A stretch of DNA of 64,000 bases, from NCBI GenBank assembly GCA_031406155.1, contig JANOGW010000078.1:62001-126000 (forward strand), read 5' to 3'. The first letter of the stretch is position 1. The number at the start of each line of letters is the position of its first letter. Made by a program: the position numbers and the translations under genes. Shown in pieces: positions 53,980-60,818 of the stretch. Source of the DNA: JACMNW01 sp031406155 (GTDB taxonomy: Bacteria > Pseudomonadota > Alphaproteobacteria > Rhodobacterales > Rhodobacteraceae). Below the pieces are notes generated by a model. It did not search any database and was not told the origin of the DNA. It was given only the letters and a program-made list of their open reading frames with translations.

Positions 53980-54485
53980 AACCCGCGCGCTTTCTTGGCT
54001 TTCGCGACAAGAGCCAGCGGATCGGTGCCAGTATTCGGGCGCTGCGCCACGGCCGCCACATAGGTATCGTTTCGATAGATGCGGAACCGGTTGTTGCGGC
54101 CCTGAAAGGCGGCCTCGGCGCCCGAAAAATCGGCACCGGCCATCCCAAGTTTTTCGCGCACCCGAAGCGGCAGCACAATGCGGCCATCGGGTTCCAGCTC
54201 GATCATAACCGAACAGGACAAAAGATCGTATTCCGCCTGCTCGTGTTCATCTGAACCTTCTTCCATCAGACCAATATCGTGCGCCAGCACGTCCGCGCCG
54301 GTCTTGGTATAACACTCGACGAAATTGCGATTGGCCCCGCCATAGATCATGTACAGGCGGGGGCGGGGGGCATCTGCGGTCGGTGGATCTTCGGCTTCCA
54401 GGATATGGCGAAAGACTGCCGGGATCGAAACCCGCGCCTTGCCGTCTACCTTTTGGTAGAATTCGCCCCTGAACGCTTCCGACAC
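53976..54485 (-). CDS. mraZ: Transcriptional regulator MraZ
   Basis: First gene of the dcw cluster; MraZ binds DNA repeats before its own gene and represses the cluster in E. coli. The 169-residue protein carries two SpoVT/AbrB-like MraZ domains. The first has the start FRGEFYQKVDGKARVSIPAVFRHIL, the second DLLSCSVMIELEPDGRIVLPLRVREKL. The DGKARVSIP and DGRIVLP turns are the repeated DxxGRxxxP motif. It is preceded by a long leader with a terminator-like hairpin 60 bases upstream (54547-54589). Confidence 0.96.
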   Translation of the reverse strand: MSEAFRGEFYQKVDGKARVSIPAVFRHILEAEDPPTADAPRPRLYMIYGGANRNFVECYTKTGADVLAHDIGLMEEGSDEHEQAEYDLLSCSVMIELEPDGRIVLPLRVREKLGMAGADFSGAEAAFQGRNNRFRIYRNDTYVAAVAQRPNTGTDPLALVAKAKKARGL

Positions 54486-54546
54486 TGCCTTTCGGTTCCT
54501 TCGCTGCCCCTACCCTTCAGGCCCCTTCCCGCACATCGCGGGCCCT

Positions 54547-54589
54547 GAAATGAAAATGACGGACCGAGCTGCTGCCACTGCTCGATCCG
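54547..54589 (-). terminator. Terminator-like hairpin in the mraZ leader
   Basis: On the minus strand CGGATCGAGC (54589-54580) pairs with GCTCGGTCCG (54569-54560), 10 bp with one G-U pair and a 10-nt loop, followed by TCATTTTCATTTC. It lies between any upstream promoter and mraZ, so it would partly end leader transcripts before the coding region. Confidence 0.65.
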
Positions 54590-54777
54590 CCAACTGTCCC
54601 ATCGCTGGGTGCCCAACTGCGCGTGCCACCTGGGGGAGATGTCTGCTTGCGTGCGCGCCGGATCTTTTGTGATGATGAAAGCGGTTGCCTGTATAAAACC
54701 TGCTAAGCCTGTTCGGGGTCTTGAGCCGCCCCTGCTGTCGTTACTGCCGCTTTCATCGCCATGAACTGGGATTACAT
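54547..54777 (-). ncRNA. Candidate UpsM-type leader sRNA upstream of mraZ
   Basis: In Rhodobacter sphaeroides the dcw cluster has a very long 5' leader that yields the abundant sRNA UpsM (about 206 nt), ending at a terminator just before mraZ. Here the same position holds a non-coding stretch with such a terminator (54547-54589). A TAAAAT -10-like box at 54786-54781 would give an RNA of about 230 nt, and a second box TATACA at 54695-54690 a shorter one. Neither has a good -35 box. Sequence identity with UpsM was not tested; the call rests on position and terminator, and the 5' end is uncertain. Confidence 0.45.
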
Positions 54778-55122
54778 GGTATTTTAAGGTACGCCAAGGA
54801 AAATCTTGGGTGGACCGATGCATATGTTGTGTTGCGAGGGAGTGAATTGCAGGATTTTGTGTCTCAAAGCGCAGAGACGCGCCCACAAATTGCGCCCCAC
54901 GCGGCGGCGCTATCTACATGTGGTAGGCAGTATTGGTTTTTGGCGTTTACCCATAAGACCCCAACAAAATTGCGCGGTGTCGGGCAATTTTGCTGGCGCG
55001 GCCATAGGTGCGGGGAACAGAAATAGAACATCGGACGGCGCAACCAGGTCAGCCGATGAATCTCGAGGGAAAGTGATTCGAAATGACGCTCATACCTTGG
55101 GCGGATCGCTGATTGCGCGCTG
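54590..55122. other. Long non-coding stretch between mraZ leader and TetR fragment
   Basis: No credible protein gene is seen on either strand; short open frames have no family features or ribosome sites. The part around 54760-55060 is visibly richer in A/T than its surroundings. It contains the 5' part of the candidate leader RNA and an inverted repeat at 54965-54992. It probably carries the dcw promoter(s). Confidence 0.5.
54965..54992. repeat. Perfect 9-bp inverted repeat CAAAATTGC/GCAATTTTG
   Basis: The arms at 54965-54973 and 54984-54992 flank a 10-nt centre (GCGGTGTCGG). As RNA on either strand it gives a hairpin ending in AAAA/UUUU, so it could be a weak bidirectional terminator. As DNA it could be an operator. 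It lies between the TetR fragment and the mraZ leader. Confidence 0.5.
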
Positions 55123-55356
55123 TCAGCCGGGGCGTTGGAACAGAAGACGCAGATAGCGTTCCAGATGATCGAACGCCTCTTGTGCGGCGAAGGGATCATC
55201 CAGCGCCTTGGCAACAATGATGCCGCCCTGCACCGCGACGCCAAGCGCCTCTTTCGAGGCAAAATGATGGGAGAACGCGCCCTTGGTAACCCCGGCAGCG
55301 GCGCAAAGGTCATCGACCGATGTGGCGGCGAAGCCTTTCCGGCGGATCAGGTCCAT
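55123..55356 (-). pseudogene. TetR-type regulator fragment (DNA-binding part only)
   Basis: A 77-residue frame with the HTH of a TetR repressor: MDLIRRKGFAATSVDDLCAA, then GVTKGAFSHHFASKEALG, ending RYLRLLFQRPG at a stop. A normal TetR has about 190 aa. Upstream in frame, GLRLLNAA continues the TetR N-terminus for a few codons until a TAA, with no start codon, so the beginning is missing as well. The ligand-binding domain is not found in any frame downstream. It appears to be a decaying gene, though expression of a short DNA-binding protein cannot be excluded. Confidence 0.75.
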
Positions 55357-55446
55357 CGCGGCGTTGAGCAGGCGAAGGCCAACCGGTTGGTATTAGTTGA
55401 AGTCCAGAAGTGCCGTCGGGGTTTTTCAGCGCCCAATGATGCGCTG

Positions 55447-56520
55447 TCAGGCCATGCCACCCGCAATGAGACGTGCGGCAAGGGCGGCATAGGCCTCAGC
55501 GGCCGGGCTTTCACCGGCAGCGATTGGTGTGCCGGCGTCGCCCGCGATGCGCACATCAAGGCTAAGCGGCAATTCACCAAGGAATGGCAGACCAAGCCGT
55601 GCGGCTTCGGTGGCAACGCCGCCATGGCCAAAGATATGCGCTTCATGCCCGCAGTTGGGGCAGATATAGGTCGACATGTTTTCGATCAGACCCAGCACCG
55701 GGGTTTTCAGTTTCACAAACATATCCAGCGCCTTGCGCGCATCCAGCAAGGCCACATCCTGCGGGGTGGACACTACGATGGCCCCGGTCAGATGCGTGCG
55801 CTGGCACAGGGTCAGTTGGATATCCCCCGTGCCGGGCGGCAGATCGACGATCAGCACATCCAATTCGCCCCAGGCGACTTGGCCCAGCAGTTGCTGCAAC
55901 GCGCCCATGATCATCGGCCCGCGCCAGATAACCGCCTCATCCTCCTTCAGCATCAGCCCGATCGACATCATGGTAACGCCATGCGCCTGCAGCGGAATGA
56001 TAGTCTTGCCGTCGGGCGAGGCGGGGCGCGCGGAAACCCCCATCATGCGGGGCTGCGAGGGGCCATAGATATCGGCATCCAGCAGCCCGACACGCCGACC
56101 CTGCCGGGCCAGCGCCACCGCAAGATTGGACGAGACGGTGGATTTGCCGACGCCGCCCTTGCCGGACGCCACCGCAATGATCCGGTCAATCCCGGAAATG
56201 CGCTGTGGGCCACCCTGTTGTGGCGTCGGGTGCTGGCCGATCTTGAGGCTGGGCGCCGGGGCTTTTGCGGCAGGGCCATGTGCGGTCAGCAAGACCTGCG
56301 CCGCGCTGACACCCGGCATCGCCCGAATTGCAGCCTCGGCCGCACTGCGCGCGGGTTCCAGCGCGCGGGCCTGATCGGGGGTCGCCGCCTCGATCACAAA
56401 CCGCACCTGACCGCCCTCGATCATCAACGCGCGAATCAGATCGCGCGACACGAGGGTGCCGCCATCCGCCACCGGAATGGCCCCGAGGGTGGTCATGATA
56501 TCTTCACGCGAGACCGACAT
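55447..56520 (-). CDS. mrp: Iron-sulfur cluster carrier protein Mrp/ApbC
   Basis: P-loop ATPase that carries and delivers Fe-S clusters. The 357-residue protein has an N-terminal MIP18-like domain (about 1-85, with GGTLVSRDLIRAL and VRFVIEAATPDQARAL). A ParA/MinD-like ATPase domain follows: IIAVASGKGGVGKSTVSSNL (deviant Walker A with two lysines), LLDADIYGPSQPRMMG, VLIVDLPPGTGDIQLTL and STPQDVALLDARKA. The paired cysteines CPNCG in NMSTYICPNCGHEAHIFGHG hold the cluster at the dimer interface. AAGGA precedes the ATG. Confidence 0.96.
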   Translation of the reverse strand: MSVSREDIMTTLGAIPVADGGTLVSRDLIRALMIEGGQVRFVIEAATPDQARALEPARSAAEAAIRAMPGVSAAQVLLTAHGPAAKAPAPSLKIGQHPTPQQGGPQRISGIDRIIAVASGKGGVGKSTVSSNLAVALARQGRRVGLLDADIYGPSQPRMMGVSARPASPDGKTIIPLQAHGVTMMSIGLMLKEDEAVIWRGPMIMGALQQLLGQVAWGELDVLIVDLPPGTGDIQLTLCQRTHLTGAIVVSTPQDVALLDARKALDMFVKLKTPVLGLIENMSTYICPNCGHEAHIFGHGGVATEAARLGLPFLGELPLSLDVRIAGDAGTPIAAGESPAAEAYAALAARLIAGGMA

Positions 56521-56561
56521 CGTTCATCCTTTGCACAGTTCTTCAGCAAACCTTGATGTTC

Positions 56562-56643
56562 TTGTCACAAAGGGCAAGGCGATGTTTTCCAAATGATCAA
56601 AATTCAGGCGAACCATCTGTAAATCATCACTAATTTGTGACAA
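56562..56643. repeat. Two TTGTSACAA palindromes forming a spaced 10-bp inverted repeat
   Basis: TTGTCACAAA at 56562-56571 and its exact reverse complement TTTGTGACAA at 56634-56643 are 62 bp apart. Each copy is itself a near-palindrome (TTGT, centre, ACAA). They lie in the divergent region between mrp and the DUF1127 gene, upstream of its promoter-like boxes, which is where operators for a looping regulator would be. Confidence 0.5.
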
Positions 56644-56686
56644 TCCGCCATGCGATTGCTGCATAGCAGCATTGCGCAAGCAAACT

Positions 56687-56715
56687 ATTGTGCAAACGCA
56701 GCAAGTGCCCCATGT
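56687..56715 (+). promoter_or_regulatory. Predicted heat-shock-sigma (RpoH-type) promoter
   Basis: The -10-like box CCCCATGT (56708-56715) matches the sigma-32 consensus CCCCATNT, and ATTGTGC (56687-56693) lies 14 nt upstream as a partial -35 box. Transcription would begin near 56722, about 70 nt before the DUF1127 start. In R. sphaeroides the equivalent locus is driven by RpoHI/RpoHII. Confidence 0.5.
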
Positions 56716-56792
56716 TTACGGTAACAGCGAGACCAGACCTGCGAAAGACGACGTTGGCCGCGCTGTATAACAAGAAAGTTGAGGCTAATATC

Positions 56793-57008
56793 ATGGCGTA
56801 TGTAAATTCATCCCGTTCACTGACCATCAGTTTTTCTGATCGGTTGGGCAACATCGCGAAATCGGTCAAGCTTGCGCTGCACCGCCGCCGCCTGTTCAAC
56901 CAGACAGTCCGTGAACTTAACTCTTTGTCAGACCGCGACCTTGCTGATCTGGGCATCCATGGCTCGATGATCAAGGATATTGCGAAACAAGCCGCTTACG
57001 GCAACTAG
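56793..57008 (+). CDS. DUF1127 small arginine-rich protein, CcaF1-like
   Basis: A 71-residue basic protein. The N-terminal part is serine-rich (MAYVNSSRSLTISFSDRL), followed by a helix LALHRRRLFNQTVRELNSLS and the DUF1127 core SDRDLADLGIHGSMIKDI. In R. sphaeroides a 71-aa DUF1127 protein (CcaF1) is encoded directly before the CcsR1-4 small RNAs, is cotranscribed with them, binds RNA and promotes their maturation. The same arrangement is seen here: CCUCC-loop hairpins start 11 bases after the stop codon. GAGG lies 8 bases before the ATG. The longer frame from 56688 is not needed. Confidence 0.9.
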   Translation: MAYVNSSRSLTISFSDRLGNIAKSVKLALHRRRLFNQTVRELNSLSDRDLADLGIHGSMIKDIAKQAAYGN

Positions 57009-57018
57009 GTTTTTGCGA

Positions 57019-57085
57019 GGCCCCACCTCCTCCCGGGGTCTGTAGCAAAGGCGGCAGCACCAACCCTCCTTCCTGGTGCTGCCGC
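57019..57085 (+). ncRNA. CcsR-like small RNA unit 1 (two CCUCC-loop hairpins)
   Basis: Hairpin 1 (57019-57040) has a 6-bp stem with loop ACCTCCTCCC. Hairpin 2 (57051-57085) has a perfect 12-bp stem GCGGCAGCACCA/TGGTGCTGCCGC with loop ACCCTCCTTCC. CcsR RNAs carry two stem-loops with CCUCCUCCC loops, which resemble the anti-Shine-Dalgarno sequence. Exact RNA ends are not known. Confidence 0.8.
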
Positions 57086-57094
57086 AATTTCTTC

Positions 57095-57126
57095 GGAAGG
57101 CTCTGGTCCCAAGGGACCGCCTTTCC
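57095..57126 (+). repeat. Spacer hairpin between CcsR-like units 1 and 2
   Basis: GGTCCC-AA-GGGACC (57105-57118) is nested in an outer GGAAGG/CCTTTCC stem. It has no CCUCC motif and could be a processing site for separating the RNAs. Confidence 0.5.
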
Positions 57127-57140
57127 ACGATGTCAGAGAC

Positions 57141-57204
57141 GCCCCACCTCCTCCCGGGGCTGATCGGACCAGCGGCGACCTCACCCTCCTCCCGGGGTCG
57201 TCGC
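57141..57204 (+). ncRNA. CcsR-like small RNA unit 2 (two CCUCC-loop hairpins)
   Basis: Hairpin 3 (57141-57160) is GCCCC/GGGGC around ACCTCCTCCC. Hairpin 4 (57175-57204) pairs GCGACC with GGTCGTCGC around TCACCCTCCTCCCGG. The layout is the same as in units 1 and 3, which suggests duplication of a two-hairpin module. Confidence 0.75.
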
Positions 57205-57247
57205 GTTTATCAGGGGCTGCGCGTGGCGCGGCTTGGTGAATGCGAAA

Positions 57248-57323
57248 GGCCAACCTCCTCCCTGGCCGGACGCGACTGCGCGGCGGCACCCCCTTCTCCT
57301 CCCCGGGGTGCCGCCGTTTTTTT
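57248..57323 (+). ncRNA. CcsR-like small RNA unit 3, ending in a terminator
   Basis: Hairpin 5 (57248-57267) is GGCCA/TGGCC around ACCTCCTCCC. Hairpin 6 (57281-57316) has a perfect 12-bp stem with the loop CTTCTCCTCCCC and is followed by seven T, so the last hairpin doubles as terminator of the whole locus. Confidence 0.8.
57281..57323 (+). terminator. Rho-independent terminator of the DUF1127/CcsR-like transcript
   Basis: CGGCGGCACCCC (57281-57292) and GGGGTGCCGCCG (57305-57316) form a perfect 12-bp stem, followed by TTTTTTT (57317-57323). Confidence 0.9.
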
Positions 57324-57684
57324 GGGCTTGTGGCGTAGCGCGCGTCGCTGCAGCAATGGCAGGCAAAAGGGGTGACAACAGGTTTTTCGATGAACTCGGC
57401 CGCGCTTGTGCGCGGTCGGGGTCAGGGCGCCCGGTCCAGTTGGCCGCCCTGCGTCCGGAACTGATCGTGTTCATCTTGGCACGGTCGCCGGACATTCCGC
57501 TGAAGGGGCCGCTATGCGGGGCTTTCTCCAGCCCGGATCAACGATCTGCGGCCCCAGTGGCGCTGGCGGCACTGAATTATGGTTGCAAACCCAATCACCA
57601 GTTCCACCTTGCTTCGGGCTGGCGGCGGCGTCTTCTTTGGGAGCGGACCGCCCAAATGCGCTGGTTGTCGCATGGTAGACCCGG
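57324..57684. other. Gene-free region before the uvrD stop codon
   Basis: No convincing gene. Open frames exist on both strands but show no family features, no good start sites, and a composition typical of chance frames in GC-rich DNA. No hairpin with a U tract was seen next to the uvrD stop. Confidence 0.5.
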
Positions 57685-60045
57685 TCAGAACCGCACATCG
57701 TTCACCGCGTCGGCAGCGATGACGAACTTTGCCACCACCTTTTTGAGGCCGGTATGGTCGAAGGCTACATCCAGCTTGTCGCCCTCGATACCCACAACAG
57801 ACCCATAGCCGAATTTCTGGTGAAACACGCGGTCATCAAGGGTGAAGGACGAAAGCGCGGCCAGATCGATCACCGAATTTCGCGCCTCGCGAGGTTGTTG
57901 CACCGGTCGGGTTGCGGCACGGTCCTGCATCCGGCGCCAACCGGGGGAATTGTAGACATCGGCCTTGGTGGCGCGATCTTCCAGTGCCGACCCGAATGAC
58001 GGAGCCGCAGCGCCAAAGCCACCACCATACAGGCCGGGCGGGGTCAGGATGTCGACGTGATCGGCGGGCAACTCGTCGATAAAGCGCGAAGGCATGGCCG
58101 ATTGCCACTGGCCATAGACGCGGCGGTTGGCGGCGAAGGAAATGGTGCACAATTCCTCGGCCCGGGTGATGCCGACATAGGCCAGACGGCGTTCTTCCTC
58201 GACGCCCTTCTGGCCACTTTCGTCCATGCTACGTTGGCTCGGAAACAGGCCATCTTCCCACCCGGGCAAGAACACGGCGGGAAACTCCAGCCCCTTGGCC
58301 GCATGCAGCGTCATGATCGAGATTTTCTCGGCAGCATCTTCGGACGAATTGTCCATGATCAGCGAGACGTGTTCGAGGAACCCTTGCAGGTTTTCGAACT
58401 GCTCCAGCGCCTTGACCAGTTCCTTCAGGTTTTCCAATCGCCCCGGCGCTTCGGGCGTTTTGTCCTGTGCCCACATGTCGGTGTAACCGGATTCCTCCAG
58501 TATCTGCTCGGCAATCTCGATATGGCTTTTGCCCGCGATCAGCGTCAGCGCATGCCAACGGTCGATGCCATCGACAAAGGCGCGCAACTGCCCTGCCCCC
58601 TTGCCGCCAATTGCACCCCGCGCCAGCACTTCGCGCGACCCCTCCAGCAGTGACAAACCTGACGCCCGTGCGGCGCGCTGAATTTCGGCTTGTGCCTTGT
58701 CGCCAAGGCCGCGTTTGGGTGTGTTAACCACGCGCTCAAACGCCAGATCATCCTCGGGGCTGACGGCAAGCCTGAAATAGGCCATCGCATCGCGAATTTC
58801 CAGGCGTTCATAAAACCGCGGGCCACCGATGACGCGGTACGGCAGGCCGATGGTCAGGAACCGATCTTCAAACGCCCGCATCTGATGGCTGGCGCGCACG
58901 AGAATTGCCATGTGATCAAGGCTTTGTGGGGCAAGACCACGCGTGCCGCGTTGCAGCGCCTCAACCTCTTCGCCAATCCAGCGCGCCTCTTCCTCACCGT
59001 CCCAATGGCCGATCAGGCGGACCTTTTCGCCGTCTTTCTCGTCCGTCCACAGGGTTTTGCCCAAGCGGCCCGCGTTTTTCGCGATGACGGCCGATGCGGC
59101 GGCCAGAATATGCGGGGTGGACCGGTAGTTCTGTTCCAGCCGCACCACATGGGCGCCGGGAAAATCCTTCTCGAACCGCAGAATATTGCCCACTTCGGCC
59201 CCGCGCCAGCCATAAATTGACTGATCGTCATCGCCCACGCAGCAGATGTTGCGATGCGCTTGCGCCAGAAGGCGCAGCCACAGGTATTGGGCGACGTTGG
59301 TATCCTGGTATTCATCGACCAGAATGTAGCGAAACCAGCGCTGGTATTGATCCAGCACATCGGGGTGGGTCTGGAAGATCGTCACCACGTGCAGCAGAAG
59401 ATCGCCAAAATCGGTGGCGTTCAGGGCTTTCAGGCGGTCCTGATACTGCTCATAAAGTTCCGTCCCCCGGTTGTTGTAAGCCGAGGCTTCGGACGCAGGC
59501 ACCCGCGCCGGCGTCCATGCGCGGTTTTTCCAGCCGTCGATCAAGCCCGCCAACAGCCGCGCGGGCCAGCGCTTTTCGTCGACATTCGCGGCGACGATCA
59601 ACTGCCGCAGCAGGCGCAACTGATCATCGGTGTCCAGAATGGTGAAGTTCGATTTCAACCCCACCAGTTCGGCATGCCGGCGCAGGATTTTTACAGAAAT
59701 CGAATGAAAGGTGCCCATCCACGGCATGCCCTCCACCGCCTGCCCCAGCATGCGGCCGACGCGATCTTTCATTTCCCGCGCGGCCTTGTTGGTGAAGGTC
59801 ACCGCCAGTATCTCGTTCGGGCGGGCGCGGCCCATGGCCATCAAATGCACGATGCGCGCGGTCAGCGCCTTGGTTTTGCCCGTGCCCGCCCCCGCCAGCA
59901 TCAAAACCGGGCCATCCATTGCCTCGACCGCGGCACGTTGCGCGGGGTTCAGATCATCCAGATAACGTGCAGGCCGTGCGGCCATCGCCCGCTGGCTAAG
60001 CGGCACCGCGGCCTCAAACGCATCGCTTTCTTCGATCTGGGTCAT
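57685..60045 (-). CDS. uvrD: DNA helicase UvrD/PcrA type
   Basis: Superfamily 1 3'-5' helicase for nucleotide-excision and mismatch repair. The 786-residue protein has LNPAQRAAVEAMDGPVLMLAGAGTGKTKALTARI (Q motif and Walker A), AVTFTNKAAREMKDR (Ia), GTFHSISVKILRRHAEL, LVDEYQDTNVAQY (Walker B DExQ), VGDDDQSIYGWRGAE (III), LEQNYRSTPHIL (IV), IMTLHAAKGLEFPAVFLPGWEDGLFP (V) and EEERRLAYVGITRAEE (VI). The C-terminal GDRVFHQKFGYG-like DDRVFHQKFGYGSVVGIEGDKL is the usual UvrD tail. Transcription converges on the CcsR-like locus. Confidence 0.97.
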   Translation of the reverse strand: MTQIEESDAFEAAVPLSQRAMAARPARYLDDLNPAQRAAVEAMDGPVLMLAGAGTGKTKALTARIVHLMAMGRARPNEILAVTFTNKAAREMKDRVGRMLGQAVEGMPWMGTFHSISVKILRRHAELVGLKSNFTILDTDDQLRLLRQLIVAANVDEKRWPARLLAGLIDGWKNRAWTPARVPASEASAYNNRGTELYEQYQDRLKALNATDFGDLLLHVVTIFQTHPDVLDQYQRWFRYILVDEYQDTNVAQYLWLRLLAQAHRNICCVGDDDQSIYGWRGAEVGNILRFEKDFPGAHVVRLEQNYRSTPHILAAASAVIAKNAGRLGKTLWTDEKDGEKVRLIGHWDGEEEARWIGEEVEALQRGTRGLAPQSLDHMAILVRASHQMRAFEDRFLTIGLPYRVIGGPRFYERLEIRDAMAYFRLAVSPEDDLAFERVVNTPKRGLGDKAQAEIQRAARASGLSLLEGSREVLARGAIGGKGAGQLRAFVDGIDRWHALTLIAGKSHIEIAEQILEESGYTDMWAQDKTPEAPGRLENLKELVKALEQFENLQGFLEHVSLIMDNSSEDAAEKISIMTLHAAKGLEFPAVFLPGWEDGLFPSQRSMDESGQKGVEEERRLAYVGITRAEELCTISFAANRRVYGQWQSAMPSRFIDELPADHVDILTPPGLYGGGFGAAAPSFGSALEDRATKADVYNSPGWRRMQDRAATRPVQQPREARNSVIDLAALSSFTLDDRVFHQKFGYGSVVGIEGDKLDVAFDHTGLKKVVAKFVIAADAVNDVRF

Positions 60046-60121
60046 AAGCCCAGCCTAACCCGTGTTGCCGCAGAGTTAAAGAAGTGTTCGCTTTACGTTC
60101 CAAATATTTTATATCAGCCTC

Positions 60122-60604
60122 TTAGTCCGCCATTGCGGTCATGGCGATATCTTCGAATTTTACATCCAGTTCAGCGGCGATGACAGCCAGTTCCGGCCCT
60201 GCCTCGGCCATGTAGGGCGCAAAGACATGGCTAGGGGTTTCCCAGGCCAGTGTTGACGACCCATCCGCATCTTCGGTGATATAGAACCGGATCGGCGCTT
60301 CGATCATCGCGGCAGTCGACAGCGGCAGCACACGAATGGCAAATTTCGGATTGAATACGCCGATTACCCGGTTGCCGGGAATGGTGACACCCAAAGCCTT
60401 GGCGGCATCGGTTGGCCCGGCTTCGGTGACGACGCCCATCATGTTGGCCTTGGTCGCGGCTTTCAGGGCATCGACCATCGCGCTGTAGGGTTTGGCGCTG
60501 TCGATCACGCGCCAGCCGTCGCGGGCGGTCATCGGTTTGACCTCGGGGGACTGCGCGAAGGCTGCGAAGGGAAGCAGGGCAAGAGCAAGGGCAAGCGGGC
60601 GCAT
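60122..60604 (-). CDS. Exported DUF302 domain protein
   Basis: A 160-residue protein with a signal peptide (MRPLALALALLPFAAFAQS). The DUF302 domain (about residues 60-125) contains ATKANMMGVVTEAGPTDAA, RVIGVFNPKFAIRVL, and PIRFYITEDADGSSTLAWETPS, where the family has the NP.A... and PxR..V.... patterns. The function is unknown; such proteins are often periplasmic in proteobacteria. It lies 76 bp downstream of uvrD on the same strand reading order (before it in transcription), and is divergent from pyc. Confidence 0.88.
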   Translation of the reverse strand: MRPLALALALLPFAAFAQSPEVKPMTARDGWRVIDSAKPYSAMVDALKAATKANMMGVVTEAGPTDAAKALGVTIPGNRVIGVFNPKFAIRVLPLSTAAMIEAPIRFYITEDADGSSTLAWETPSHVFAPYMAEAGPELAVIAAELDVKFEDIAMTAMAD

Positions 60605-60761
60605 TTGGGATATCCTCGGTAAAAGTCAGACGCGGCCGCTAAATACTACCCGCAGCCGGCATCACGTCCGCATAAACGTTACGTGATCGGCGGATCTGTG
60701 GCGAAAGGTCCGTCGTCGGACGATCTTACACATTTCTGTGACATCAAAGTGCGAGCGGGCC

Positions 60762-60789
60762 TTGCGCTGCAACGCGGCATGCCTAGAGT
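60762..60789 (+). promoter_or_regulatory. Possible housekeeping promoter for pyc
   Basis: TTGCGC (60762-60767) and TAGAGT (60784-60789) with a 16-bp spacer stand 30 bases before the pyc start. The match is partial, so this is a suggestion only. Confidence 0.3.
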
Positions 60790-60818
60790 GTTGTCGGACG
60801 ACAGTGCTGGGGACCGAC

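Noticed and set aside
54590..54640. Possible MraZ operator repeats (TGGG direct repeats) in the mraZ leader
   Set aside because: TGGG-like words occur near 54598-54615 on the minus strand, but their spacings (about 14 and 9 bp) do not match the regular 10-bp period known for MraZ sites.
54486..55122. RNase P RNA gene upstream of mraZ
   Set aside because: The universally conserved RNase P segments (GAAAGTCCGG and ACAGAAA type) were not found on either strand.
57019..57323. CRISPR array or simple tandem repeat reading of the repeated CCTCCTCCC motif
   Set aside because: The repeated part is only the loop; each copy is flanked by a different self-complementary stem, and spacing is irregular.
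57406..57678. 90-residue plus-strand frame and overlapping minus-strand frame between the CcsR-like terminator and uvrD
   Set aside because: No ribosome site, no recognisable domain and unremarkable composition; treated as chance frames.
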